Assembly: GCF_964340395.1 (NCBI RefSeq)
Contig: NC_135551.1
Location: 3,271,963 to 3,335,962 of the forward strand
Reading direction: 5' to 3'
Length of the DNA: 64,000 nt
DNA from: Glandiceps talaboti
Lineage: Eukaryota > Hemichordata > Enteropneusta > Spengelidae
Position numbers and translations under genes: made by a program. Below the pieces are notes generated by a model. It did no database searches. It was not told the origin of the DNA and was given only the letters and a program-made list of their open reading frames with translations. Positions 38,271 to 49,928 of the stretch are shown here, one piece after another. The stretch's first letter is position 1. Each line of letters begins with the position of its first letter.

Positions 38271-41200
38271 ACAAGTTTTTTTGAAAAGTATGTCCATCCC
38301 CAAAATGAAAGGTTTTTCACCCCCCTGAATAAGGGATGGGTGTACTTTTCATTGACGGGATGGATATACTTTTTATTTAGGGAAGAGAAATACTTTTCAT
38401 TGAGGGGATGGATGTATATTTAATTTGGGGGAGAGAAATTCTTTTCATTGATGGGAGAGAAGTACTTTTTACAGAGGGGATGGATACTTAATTTAGGGGA
38501 GAGAAATACTTTTCATTGAGGGGATGAATGTACATTTTATTTAGGGGAGAGAAATACTTTTCATTGAGGGGATGAATGTACTTTTAATTTAGGGGAGAGA
38601 AATACTTTTCATTGAAGGGATGAATGTACATTTTATTTAGGGGAGAGAAATACTTTTCATTGAGGGGATGGATGTACTTTTAATTTAGGGGAAAGAAATA
38701 CTTTTCATTGAGGGGATGGATGAACTTTTTATTTAGGGGAGAGAAATACTTTTCATTGAGGGGATGGATGTACTTTTAATTTAGGGGAAAGAAATACTTT
38801 TCATTGAGGGGGTGGATGTACTTTTAATTTAGGGGAGAGAAATACTTTTCATTGAGGGGGTGGATGTACTTTTAATTTAGGGGAGAGAAATACTTTTCAT
38901 TGAGGGGGTGGATGTACTTTTAATTTAGGGGAGAGAAATACTTTTCATTGAGGGGTGGATGTACTTTTAATTTAGGGGAGAGAAATACTTTTCATTGAGG
39001 GGATGAATGTACATTTTATTTTATATAGGGGAGAGAAATACTTTTCATTGAGGGGATGGATGTACTTTTAATTTAGGGGAAAGAAATACTTTTCATTGAG
39101 GGGATGAATGTACATTTTATTTAGGGGAGAGAAATACTTTTCATTGAGGGGATGGATGTACTTTTAATTTAGGGGAAAGAAATACTTTTCATTGAGGGGA
39201 TGAATGTACATTTTATTTAGGGGAGAGAAATCCTTTTCATTGAGGGGATGAATGTACATTTTATTTAGGGGAGAGAAATCCTTTTCATTGAGGGGTGGAT
39301 GTACTTTTTATTTAGGGGAGGGAAATACTTTACATTGAAGGGATGGATGTACTTTTTATTTAGGGGAGGGAAATACTTTTCATTGAGGGGATGGATGTAC
39401 TTTTAATTTAGGGGAAAGAAATACTTTTCATTGAGGGGATGGATGTACTTTTAATTTAGGGGAGAGAAATACTTTTCATTGAGGGGGTGGATGTACTTTT
39501 AATTTAGGGGAGAGAAATACTTTTCATTGAGGGGGTGGATGTACTTTTAATTTAGGGGAGAGAAATACTTTTCATTGAGGAGATGGATGTACTTTTAATT
39601 TAGGGGAGAGAAATACTTTTCATTGAGGGGTGGATGTACTTTTAATTTAGGGGAGAGAAATACTTTTCATTGAGGGGATGAATGTACATTTTATTTAGGG
39701 GAGAGAAATACTTTTCATTGAGGGGATGGATGTACTTTTAATTTAGGGGAAAGAAATACTTTTCATTCAGGGGATGGATGTACTTTTAATTTAGGGGAGA
39801 GAAATACTTTTCATTGAGGGGATGAATGTACATTTTATTTAGGGGAGAGAAATACTTTTCATTGAGGGGGTGGATGTACTTTTTATTTAGGGGAGTGAAA
39901 TACTTTTCATTGAGGGGATGGATGTACTTTTAATTTAGGGGAAAGAAATACTTTTCATTGAGGGGGTGAATGTACATTTTATTTAGGGGAGAGAAATACT
40001 TTTCATTGAGGGGGTGGATGTACTTTTTATTTAGGGGAGTGAAATACTTTTCATTGAGGGGGTGGATGTACTTTTAATTTAGGGGAGAGAAATACTTTTC
40101 ATTGAGGGGGTGGATATACTTTTTAATTTAGGGGAAAGAAATACTTTTCATTGAGGGGGTGGATGTACTTTTAATTTAGGGGAGAGAAATACTTTTCATT
40201 GAGGGGGTGGATGTACTTTTAATTTAGGGGAGAGAAATACTTTTCATTGAGGGGGTGGATGTACTTTTAATTTAGGGGAGGGAAATACTTTTCATTGAGG
40301 GGGTGGATGTACTTTTAATTTAGGGGAAAGAAATACTTTTCATTGAGGGGTGGATGTACTTTTAATTTAAGGGAGAGAAATACTTTTCATTGAGGGGGTG
40401 GATGTACTTTTAATTTAGGGGAAAGAAATACATTTCATTGAGGGGATGGACATACTTTTAATTTAGGGGAGGGATATACTTTGAATTTAGGGGAGGGAAA
40501 TACTTTTTATTAAGGGGATGGATGTACTTTTAATTTAGGGGAGAAATACTTTTTATTAAGGGGATGGCTGTATATTTAATTTAGGGGAGAAATACTTTTC
40601 ATTGAGGGGTTGGATGTACTTTTAATTTAGGGGAGAAATACTTTTTATTGATTGGGTGGATGTACTTGTAATTTAGGGGAGAGATACTTTTCATTGAGGG
40701 GATGGATGTACTTTTAATTTAGGAGAGAAATCCTTTTCATTGAGGGGATGGATGTACTTTTTATTTAGGGGAGAAATACTTTTCATTGAGGGGATGGATG
40801 TACTTTTAATTTAGGGGAGAAATACTTTTCATTGAGGGGATGGATGTACTTTTTATTTAGGGGAGAAATACTTTTCATTGAGGGGGTGGATGTACTTTGA
40901 ATTTAGGGGAGAGATACTTTTCATTCAGGGGATGGATGTACTTTTTATTTAGAAGAGAGAAATACTTTTCATTGAGGGGTGGATATACTTTGAATTTAGG
41001 GGAGAGAAATACTTTACATTGAGGGGATGAATGCACTTTTATTTAGGGGAGAGAAATACTTTTCATTGAGGGGATGGATGTACTTTTTAGTTAGGGGAGA
41101 GAAATACTTTTCATTCAGGGGATGGATGTACTTTTATTTAGGGGAGAGAAATACTTTTCATTCAGGGGATGGATGTACTTTTATTTAGGGGAGAGAAATA

Positions 41201-42000
41201 CTTTTCATTCAGGGGATGGATGTACTTTTTATTTAGAAGAGAGAAATACTTTTCATTGAGAGGATGAATGTACTTTTAATTTAGGGGAGAGAAATACTTT
41301 TCATTGAGGGGATGGATGTACTTTTTATTTAGAAGAGAGAAATACTTTTCATTGAGGGGATGAATGTACTTTTAATTTAGGGGAGAGAAATACTTTACAT
41401 TGAGGGGATGGATGTACTTTTTATTTAGAAGAGAGAAATACTTTTCATTGAGGGGTGGATATACTTTGAATTTAGGGGAGAGAAATACTTTACATTGAGG
41501 GGATGAATGCACTTTTATTTAGGGGAGAGAAATACTTTTCGTTGAGGGGATGGATGTACTTTTAATTTAAGGAGAGAAATACTTTTCATTCAGGGGGTGG
41601 ATGTACTTTTAATTTAGGGGAGAGATACTTTTCATTGAGGGGATGATTGCACTTTTATTTAGGGGAGAGAAATACTTTTCGTTGAGGGGATGGATGAACT
41701 TTTAATTAAGGGGGAGTGAAATACTTTTCATTGAGGGGTGGATGTACTTTTAGTTTAGGGGAGAGATACTTTTCATTGAGAGAATGGATGTACTTTTAAT
41801 TTAGGGGAGAGATACTTTTCATTGAGGGGATGGATGTACTTTTAATTTAGGGGAGAGATACTTTTCATTGAGGGGATGGATGTACTTTTAATTAAGGGGA
41901 GAGATACTTTTCATTGAGGGGATGGATGTACTTTTAATTTAGGGGAGAGATACTTTTCATTGAGGGGATGGATGTACTTTTAATTAAGGGGAGAGAAATA
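38271..42000. repeat. 48 bp minisatellite, 3.7 kb
   Basis: About 75 copies of a unit containing GAGAAATACTTTTCATTGAG, GGGATGGATGTACTTTTAAT and TTAGGG. Variants include GGGGGTGGATG, GAATGTACATTTTATTTAGG and, in the right third, shorter units with GGGGAGAAATAC or AGAAGAGAG. Variant blocks recur in order, for example the pair near 40910-41050 and 41400-41510, so block duplications occurred. One strand is G-rich with a GGGG run in every unit. Confidence 0.95.
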
Positions 42001-43419
42001 CTATGTGACTCTGACACTGTAGACATCATTTACATTGTAGTCTGTTTTTGATCAATGCCTTAATAAACCAAGTTCTGATAGAAATAGTAATGTAAACACT
42101 TTTGTATGGATTATTTGTGTAGTTTTTACAATTTGACTGTTTTGAGAGTCTGTTTGATATTAAAACATGGTTGCAATATGACCAAGTAAAAGGAAATAGC
42201 TTGTCTGTGGTGTATGTTTGTGTGTGAAGTCCATGAGTGTAAAAGGAATATATATTACTCTATCTCTGGTGAGATCACTTTTGACAAGTTTAGAAAGAAA
42301 AAAAACTATTATTGTATATATTGTGATGTGTAAGGGATATCACGTCGCGTAAGTACAGTAAGGTCGTATCTGCTATGCAATTGTATAGGCAGACACAACC
42401 TTACGGCACTGACGCGATGGTCAGTGTCCATATCTTAACTTGATCTAGTCAATGTATGAATGGACACTGATGTGATTACATGTAAACACACAATATTAAT
42501 GCAGTGTATGGGTAAATCACATACAGCTTTTGATTTGATGTGGACTGTAAGTATGCATGGTAAGGATTCCCAGTTTTCACACTATCTTCATTACAACTAC
42601 TAGTATATTACAGTACAAATGGTGTTGCCTTGGTCTTTCACTCATGTAACAACATGTTTTGCACACACTGGGACAACTTCAAAAGCAAAAGAAACAATGT
42701 ACCATATGCACAATGGGGATGTAGAGGTGGACAAGTTACCATGTTGATTATCATTGCAGCCATTAGAATTATCAAGTCAAAGTGCAATTTTTTTAGCAGA
42801 AACCTAGTTTTGCACCTGTTACATACCAGCAACAGGTCAATCCTATCACAGGCAATTGGATTTTATCTGTGCAGTAGACATTCTCTCAAAAAAAATGAAA
42901 ATGGTCTATTCGTATATTTTCTCTAAACATTGTCAGAATTGAAGAAGGTACACATTGGGTTTGATATTAGAAATATGTATATACATGAATTAGTACACTA
43001 TGCTATTCATCAATACAAGTCATTTAGAGAATCTAGTAAACTTGAAATAGACTTGTCTGGCTCAACAAAAATCTTACTAACACAATGCTATGTTTCATTG
43101 ACACAAAATAATTAATGTACAGTTGTTGCATTTTAATCTATTCAAGTGTGGGGATCACCTAACGAGGTAGCTCACACAAAGACACTGTGGTAGTCACAGT
43201 TGGTCAGAGTTTCGGTGAATCAGGTGCCATTCTCGCAATTTTCTGTTGTGCATACTACTCGTAGTGAAACCCTGTATATTAATCAACATTTCTATATTAT
43301 TGCACTGTACATAAAAAATATTTTCTCTATGAAAATAGACCTTTATTGCAAAAAGATATTAAAACCATAATTTTTGAAAATGGGAACCATGACAAGTACT
43401 TCTGATTAAGTCATTTATA
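42001..43419. other. AT-rich stretch with two adjacent hairpins
   Basis: The hairpins are listed separately. The open frames 42630-42926 (+, 98 codons) and 42930-43115 (+) are unrecognised and lack splice or start support. Confidence 0.35.
42343..42470. repeat. Two back-to-back hairpins
   Basis: Hairpin 1 has arms 42343-42373 and 42389-42419, about 25 of 31 positions Watson-Crick, most of the rest able to wobble, and a 15-base loop. Hairpin 2 has arms 42421-42431 (TCAGTGTCCAT) and 42460-42470. CGTCGCG and CGCGATG close hairpin 1. They could be a decayed MITE or structured RNA. Confidence 0.6.
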
Positions 43420-43424
43420 AATGG

Positions 43425-43705
43425 AGTCATGGATGTCAGATGATTAGAGTGGCTGACTTTGAATTTCAAGGTTGCCACTTTCAATCTCATTGCTTCCAAT
43501 TGTTTCTGAATGTCTCTAAAATTCATTGTCACAATTTGAACCACTATTGTGACCCAGTCAACCCAGCTGTCACAAGATAGTTGGGGGACCTGGTAGGATA
43601 GAGGTTGCAATGTGAATACTTTTAAAGTATCCTATTGTGCTCATAGACCCTGCAATGGATTGTATACTCCTGAGGGAGTTGAGAATTTACATTTGTATAA
43701 AGGGA
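43425..43705 (+). mobile_element. tRNA-derived SINE
   Basis: A box-A-like GATTAGAGTGGCTGAC (about 43441) is followed about 40 bp later by a degenerate box B (GTTGCCACTTTCAATCTC, about 43470-43487), the spacing of a tRNA-type RNA polymerase III promoter. Downstream come CCCAGCTGTCACAAG and GGGGGACCTGGTAGGATAGA, which resemble the central block of invertebrate tRNA-SINEs, then a tail ACTCCTGAGGGAGTTGAGAA. The 83-codon open frame on - (43359-43610) is a shadow of this element. Boundaries are approximate, and the subfamily assignment is from memory of SINE consensus sequences. Confidence 0.6.
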
Positions 43706-43968
43706 CAATGTTAACCAGTGTTTTTGCTAAGTCTGGGAACCCCGGTAACAGAAAGAGATGAATCTGGTAAAACTGCCACAGTTTCCCATATATTATACCA
43801 TAATTTTGGTTTAAAACCTCAGTAACATGACTGAGGCACTTGGGTAGATTTTACCAACTTACCACCCACAATGTAAATCCATACAAGGGGTAATAATTGT
43901 AAAATACTTTGAGCACAGAGTGGTAAGTGCATACAAAACTTAAAATATTACCATGAATTAGATTTAAA
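43706..43968. other. Single-copy spacer
   Basis: No feature recognised between the SINE and the next minisatellite. Confidence 0.4.
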
Positions 43969-45128
43969 CCCTCCTGCCATGACTACACACTATCCAACCA
44001 ATCTTTGTTATGACTACACACCATACAACCAATCTTTGTTATGACTACACACTATACAACCAATCTTTGTTATGACTACACACTATACAACCAATCTTTG
44101 TTATGACTACACACTATCCAACCAATCTTTGTTATGACTACACACTATCCAACCAATCTTTGTTATGACTACACACTATACAACCAATCTTTGTTATGAC
44201 TACACACTATCCAACCAATCTTTGTTATGACTACACACTATCCAACCAATCTTTGTTATGACTACACACTATACAACCAATCTTTGTTGTGACTACACAC
44301 TATCAGACCAATCTTTGTTATAACTACACACTATCCAACCAATCTCTGTTATGACTACACACCATACAACCAATCTTTGTTATGACTACACACTATACAA
44401 CCAATCTTTGTTGTGACTACACACTATACAACCAATCTTTGTTGTGACTACACACTATCCAACCAATCTTTGTTATGACTACACACTATCCAACCAATCT
44501 TTGTTATGACTACACACTATCCAACCAATCTTTGTTATGACTACACACTATCCAACCAATCTTTGTTATGACTACACACTATACAACCAATCTTTGTTAT
44601 GACTACACACTATCCAACCAATCTTTGTTATGACTACACACTATCCAACCAATCTTTGTTATGACTACACACTATACAACCAATCTTTGTTGTGACTACA
44701 CACTATCAGACCAATCTTTGTTATAACTACACACTATCCAACCAATCTCTGTTATGACTACACACCATACAACCAATCTTTGTTATGACTACACACTATA
44801 CAACCAATCTTTGTTGTGACTACACACTATACAACCAATCTTTGTTGTGACTACACACTATCCAACCAATCTTTGTTATGACTACACACTATCCAACCAA
44901 TCTTTGTTATGACTACACACTATCCAACCAATCTTTGTTATGACTACACACTATACAACCAATCTTTGTTATGACTACACACTATCCAACCAATCTTTGT
45001 TATGACTACACACTATACAACCAATCTTTGTTATGACTACACACTATACAACCAATCTTTGTTATGACTACACACTATCCAACCAATCTTTGTTATGACT
45101 ACACACTATCCAACCAATCTTTGTTTAA
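43969..45128. repeat. 31 bp minisatellite (AACCAATCTTTGTTATGACT)
   Basis: About 37 copies of a unit beginning AACCAATCTTTGTTATGACT and ending ACACACTATAC or ACACACTATCC. A block marked by TATCAGACC, GTTATAACTAC and AATCTCTG is present at about 44287-44370 and again about 403 bp (13 units) later at 44690-44773. The array abuts the right copy of the 1.2 kb inverted duplication at 45129 with no spacer. Confidence 0.95.
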
Positions 45129-46387
45129 TAGTGTCACCCTATCATCTCAGTGAAATACCACTTCAGGAAGAACAGGCAGTGGAAAGACAGACGCGCAGCT
45201 ACGATTTTGCAAGCGCGCCACCAACGCCCGTTCTGTAAAATAATGATTTCCCCGAGGTTTCACTATCACATAACTACCAAAGTTGGAACAATTTTTATTC
45301 AAATACCACTGCGATCCCACTGTTTATTACATAAGTACCAGAGATTACTTGCACTGGTGCTCACGCATATATACTAGTGGTATTTTCACTATTTTTACCG
45401 AAAACATTATTTTCATACCCGCATGTAAATGAGGAATTGGTCGTTTTTTCTACACAAAATCGCGTGAACGCGCTGTTATGTATGATTTTTTATGATTTTT
45501 ATGGAAATGATGTCTCGCGATCGTGCAAATACCCCGAGTACTCCACACTTGCACTCGTGTGTCATGGGGAGTTCTGTCATGTTATGATATGACCGTTGGT
45601 GACGCTGTTGGAAATGTACAAACATACCAGCATCTGTTAAAAGTGTCGTGTGTGTTATGCATAAAAGTATCGTGTAAAGTATCAATTACATTCCTTTCAA
45701 TCCACTGATATATCGTAGTAGATCCTCTCTTAAAACTATATTTATAGTCGATTTCAGACCTGTTCGCCTTATTAAAAACAGAATACCATTGAATGTATCG
45801 TTATACGTCTTAAAATGTTTTTATCTCTTAACAACCTGTGCACGTTTTATTTTTGTTGTTTTTAGATGTATTTTCACTATGACGTATTCTTTTTTTCAAA
45901 CTTGGATTTATTTTAGATAGGTTGACGGAGCATTTCTCTTTTGTCGTCGATCATTTATATCTTATCGTTGTCGTGTCCGTTGTATATCGGACACAACATG
46001 TACACGTGCCCGATTACTTTTCAACATTGATTTGGTTTCTTGGCTGTCAAATTATTAATGGATATGGAGTTGCTATGACAGCTTCAATACGGAAGGTGAA
46101 GACCGTGATACGAACAAACACTGTGTAGTATTCAACATAAACTGACATGTAATCAGGCTAGACAGAACACCATGGTTACCACAGACTATATAGAACACCA
46201 TGGTTACCACAGACTATATAGAACACCATGGTTACCACAGACTATATAGAACACCATGGTTACCACAGACTATACAGAACACCATGGTTACCACAGACTA
46301 TACAACACATCAAAGTGAAAATAAGTTAACAAACAAGCTATCTAACTATTAACTAACAAACGGAGACACTGCAGGGCTAGAGCAATA
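45129..46387 (-). repeat. Right copy of the 1.2 kb inverted duplication
   Basis: Reverse complement of 5647-6876. Short open frames in the two copies encode the same peptides with only one or two differences (for example 45150-45377 here and 6628-6855 on - there), reflecting high DNA identity. Its inner edge meets the 31 bp array, and its outer edge meets a small foldback at 46388. Confidence 0.9.
46160..46310. repeat. 28 bp tandem repeat, about 5 copies
   Basis: Units with CACCATGGTTACCACAGACT. Counterpart of 5722-5850 in the inverted copy; this side has about one more unit. Confidence 0.9.
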
Positions 46388-46462
46388 GTATGGCGCTTCA
46401 TAAGTTGTCGAGGCGAGTCAAATAAGATGTACATAATAAAGGCCCCAATGAAGCGCCATACT
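46386..46462. mobile_element. Tiny foldback element (about 75 bp)
   Basis: AGTATGGCGCTTCAT and its reverse complement ATGAAGCGCCATACT enclose about 45 bp. It sits exactly where the right inverted copy stops matching the left one, so it may have inserted at, or created, that boundary. Confidence 0.55.
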
Positions 46463-47480
46463 GTTTGTTTTACAGCCCCTCACACATCGGTCAACCTCTA
46501 CCGAAACCCATGTTAACTAATAGCAATTGTTGGCATTTCGGTTTTCTCGCGATATAGCAAAATGCCCAAGGGTGCGTTGCCCGTCAGATATGGTATCAGG
46601 ACAGCTTTCTGATGTCGAAGACTTCGGAAAAAAACCATTAAATATTAAACTCACATTGCAAGGTTCACCCCCAACAATCCCTCTGGCAACTGGACTACAT
46701 CATAAATGTGACAATGGGTTCTCTGTAAAGTGTACATTTTTGTTTACTCAAAACTCAGAATTTTGTCACAGCTGTTAAGAGTAAATAAAACCTACTTATC
46801 GATTTGATGTTTTGATCATGTCGGTAAATCGGTGAATTATGTTTTTATGCTAATGAATAAGTCACAAAAATCGCGAAGAAGAAAGTGTGGGTACTGTATT
46901 AGAATTATCATTTTAAAGTATTGAGGTTTTGTTCTTTCCCTAATTTGCATAGTGCCATATATGCAAAAATATAAATGGGCAAAAATCCAAATAGATATGA
47001 ACGGAAGCGGATGTTATTTTCATAATTCCCGTTGTTATTGCGGACCAAAACTACCAGACTGGTAAACAAATCAACTTTTCCTTTGATTATTTTGTCAAGG
47101 TGCCGGGAATAGAGGAAAAAAATTACTAGTGGTTCATGTTTGTTACTATAGTGACATGACTAACTAAATTTGATGTAATTTTCCATATTAGGGCATCTGG
47201 TTCATTTCAGTGTAAATTGACTCAGCCGAAAGTGACTTCATCGCCATATCAACGTTATGTAATTTACCGTACATTCAGTCGTTATCACATGGCATTTTAA
47301 TCGCATCGATGACAAAAAAACATACTGTCCTTGATATTCAAATACGCATGACAACAAGTTATCAAATCATCACGTCTGAAACTGATGAATGATATATGAA
47401 TATATATATACCAATAATAACATTCATGAATTATGTTTAATAAAGGATCGAATGTGTCAGCGTGTACAAACAACGACATC
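46463..47480. other. Upstream region of the SGNH-type gene
   Basis: AT-rich and single-copy. The open frame 46527-46778 (+) is unrecognised. The promoter of the gene at 47729 should lie in this stretch or just after it. I see no clear TATA or initiator that I would assign. Confidence 0.4.
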
Positions 47481-47557
47481 TGGTTTCAGTGATCATTTGT
47501 ATCTCGAGTTTTGCTGAGATTTCAGGGATCATTGGAAGCGTTCTAGCAAGCTTGGAG
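47481..47557 (+). other. Probable 5' UTR exon of the SGNH-type gene
   Basis: The segment ends CTTGGAG followed by GTATGT (donor at 47558). A short 149 bp intron ends in TTTTCTCTCCAACAG at 47706, a very good polypyrimidine tract and acceptor. Exon 2 then starts 22 bases before the start codon. The 5' limit of the exon is not determined. Confidence 0.55.
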
Positions 47558-47706
47558 GTATGTAGATATTTTATTTGAAATTCTATGATTTTGAAATAGA
47601 ACATTTTGACAAGCATCGTGGGTTTTTTCCCTCCTTTTACATCTTTGTTTTTCTGATATTTCTATGTTTGTATATTTGACTTTAAATATTATTTTCTCTC
47701 CAACAG
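47558..47706 (+). other. 5' UTR intron of the SGNH-type gene
   Basis: A 149 bp interval bounded by GTATGT and CTCTCCAACAG. It is the only likely intron; the whole protein lies in the following exon. Confidence 0.55.
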
Positions 47707-47728
47707 AGAATACTCTGATAGGCATTTT

Positions 47729-49408
47729 ATGAAAACCACGGACTACTCGACCATAATTGATAATCTGAAATCGTCTTTGAAGATACATTACCGGTCCGGT
47801 ATGTGGAATAAGCGTAAAGTCCTTCCTTTCATCTTAGGTGCTATTAGCATAACACTTATTTACGTAATATATATAAGTGCTTTTACAAGTAGTCAACTCG
47901 ACAATGTGAGTCAAATTCCTAAATACAAGATAAAATTTGACGCCAACCAAACAACATTAGCACACGGACGAAGCTTGGATGATGTGTCGGTAGTTGATGT
48001 GTCGGTACATACGTTTGAACTCTCCGGGGACGATGAACAAGTGGTGAAAGATCAATTAAAGCTACGACTGATTGACGTCCAAGAAAGGATAAAAGAAGTT
48101 GATGATCTACTTGAAAGTAGGAAATCAAATTTGGGTATTGATGACGAAATGATGAAACTAGCACTCAAACATACAACCTCTGTAGATAAACTTATACAGA
48201 AGTTTAAAGAAGTACTTTTGACAAAAAGAACCTTTGGTATTAGTGTCGTTGGTGGCTCTATATCAGTTGGGGCTGGTGTTGGCGGTACACCGGGGATATA
48301 CGCAACTACTCTAGGAAAGTATCTACAAAAGATGTTAGGAAGTGAAGTCACGGTTGAGAATGGAGCAATTGGTGCAACCAATAGTTATTACTACGCCTAC
48401 TGTTTTCAGACTCATTGTAATGTTAACGAAAAAGATTTACTTCTTTGGGAGTTTGCGCATAATGACTTTGGTTACAGTGATGGTTACTTAGGTCAAGAGA
48501 GACTGACAAGAATGATCCTTGCTGATTTACCAAATAAACCTCAGCTCATCTACGCCAACTTCCTACATGGACGACAGATCCATCGCTACTCGTGTGCTAA
48601 TAGCGAAAAATACGGCAGTACTCCCCTGAGTGAGTATTACGATGTTCCCTCTATAAGTATGCCCGATGCAGTATGTAAGCTTGTGAAAGAATATAAAGCA
48701 GATGATCTGTTAAGCGAAGCTGACGGCAATCATCCTGGACCAAAATCTCATGATATGGTTGGAGTTTTCCTTGCCGAGTTTGTGAAACGAGTGTTAGCGA
48801 AAACAATCGAAATTTTACAAAAACAGTTAGCAGACAACTCGAAATCGATGGTAGCATACATTGAGATTGGAAATCCAGATCTCCAAAACTGGGTGGATGA
48901 TGATCTTCACCAAAACATTCTCCCACCTGTTCTGTTTAACACGACAGCCATTACCCATCCTCAGTGTTGGTCACAAATGAAGTCAGAATACCGTCCCGGT
49001 GAAGGCTTACTTCTCCCACTTGTCAAGCACAAGTTCCAAACCTACACTTTGAAGAATAGAGAAGATCGAACAGACGAGAAGAAAGTGTGGCGTACTCTAC
49101 AACCGAACGCGTTCATCGAATTTAGTATTGATATCAAGCCGTATCGAGATTACAATGCAATTATAGCTATAACTACTATTACATGTGAGAGAAATACCTG
49201 TGGACGTGCTAATATTTTCCTTGATGATAAATATATGACGACAATAGATTGTATAAATAGATACTTAATCACAGTGGTCCATGAGGTAGCCTATGACGTC
49301 ACAGCGGGACAACATGTCATCAAAGTTGAAAGTCAAGACATGAAAGGTTTTAATATAGCTTCAGTTAGTTACGCTATGCAAATACCTGAAGAAGAGCTAG
49401 AAGATTAA
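47729..49408 (+). CDS. Membrane-anchored SGNH/GDSL-type hydrolase-like protein
   Basis: A 559-residue uninterrupted coding exon. Residues 1-31 form a basic cytosolic tail. Residues 32-52 are one hydrophobic segment, suggesting a type II signal anchor and a lumenal or extracellular body. Residues 104-165 are charged and probably helical or coiled-coil. The catalytic-like domain has the SGNH blocks in order: GGSIS at 175-179 (nucleophile Ser177), NGAIGA at 211-216 (block II Gly), HND at 244-246 (block III Asn245) and DGNH at 332-335 (Asp332 and His335). All four signature residues are therefore present, which predicts ester or acyl hydrolysis, probably on a glycan or lipid; the substrate is unknown. 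Residues 395-555 look like a beta-rich accessory domain with four Cys (413, 486, 491, 508). Met1 is used because it precedes the anchor and lies just after the acceptor; Met25 would also keep the anchor. Confidence 0.85.
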   Translation: MKTTDYSTIIDNLKSSLKIHYRSGMWNKRKVLPFILGAISITLIYVIYISAFTSSQLDNVSQIPKYKIKFDANQTTLAHGRSLDDVSVVDVSVHTFELSGDDEQVVKDQLKLRLIDVQERIKEVDDLLESRKSNLGIDDEMMKLALKHTTSVDKLIQKFKEVLLTKRTFGISVVGGSISVGAGVGGTPGIYATTLGKYLQKMLGSEVTVENGAIGATNSYYYAYCFQTHCNVNEKDLLLWEFAHNDFGYSDGYLGQERLTRMILADLPNKPQLIYANFLHGRQIHRYSCANSEKYGSTPLSEYYDVPSISMPDAVCKLVKEYKADDLLSEADGNHPGPKSHDMVGVFLAEFVKRVLAKTIEILQKQLADNSKSMVAYIEIGNPDLQNWVDDDLHQNILPPVLFNTTAITHPQCWSQMKSEYRPGEGLLLPLVKHKFQTYTLKNREDRTDEKKVWRTLQPNAFIEFSIDIKPYRDYNAIIAITTITCERNTCGRANIFLDDKYMTTIDCINRYLITVVHEVAYDVTAGQHVIKVESQDMKGFNIASVSYAMQIPEEELED

Positions 49409-49499
49409 AGGGACATGGTCGGCATCTGCGCATGTGCGAATATGGTCCGGGTCACATAAGAAGATTTAAGTATGCACAAGATGAGAAAGAAATGTGATA
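49409..49499 (+). other. Start of the 3' UTR of the SGNH-type gene
   Basis: No AATAAA occurs before the 54 bp array. The first AATAAA downstream is at 50172, at the edge of the LINE remnant. The transcript may therefore include the repeat array or use a variant signal. Confidence 0.3.
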
Positions 49500-49928
49500 T
49501 AATCTAACTGCACTTAATGATTAGTACGATAGGGGGTTTCGGTAAGATATAATCTAACTGTACACTACTTGTAATTGGCAAGATAGGGGGTTTTGGTAAG
49601 ATATAATCTAACTGTACACTACTAGTAATTAGTAAGATGGGGGGTTTCGGTAAGATATAATCTAACTGAACACTACTAGTAATTAGCAAGATAGGGGGTT
49701 TCGGTAAGATATAATCTAACTGTACACTACTTGTAATTAGTAAGATAGGGGGTTTCGGTAAGATATCATCTAACTGTACACTACTAGTAATTAGTAAGAT
49801 AGGGGGTTTCAGTAAGATATAATCTAACTGTACACTACTTGTAATTAGTAAGATAGGGGGTTTCAGTAAGATATAATCTAACTGTACACTACTTGTAATT
49901 AGTAAGATAGGGGGTTTCGGTAAGATAT
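49500..49928. repeat. 54 bp minisatellite, about 8 copies
   Basis: The unit includes ATATAATCTAACTGTACACT and TAGTAAGATAGGGGGTTTCG. The first copy is about 50 bp. It starts about 90 bp after the stop codon of the SGNH-type gene, so it probably lies in its 3' UTR or immediate downstream DNA. Confidence 0.95.

Noticed and set aside
43359-43610. 83-codon - strand frame as a gene
   Set aside because: It overlaps a tRNA-derived SINE with box A/B-like motifs on + and lies entirely within the element.
43969-45128. CRISPR-like regular repeat spacing
   Set aside because: The units are contiguous 31 bp tandem copies with no unique spacers, in a eukaryotic genome. This is a minisatellite. The same holds for the 29 bp and other 31 bp arrays.
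45150-46128. Peptides shared between 5.9-6.9 kb and 45.1-46.1 kb as possible conserved genes
   Set aside because: The identity is at the DNA level across the whole inverted duplication, including non-coding parts. The frames are short and unrelated to known proteins.
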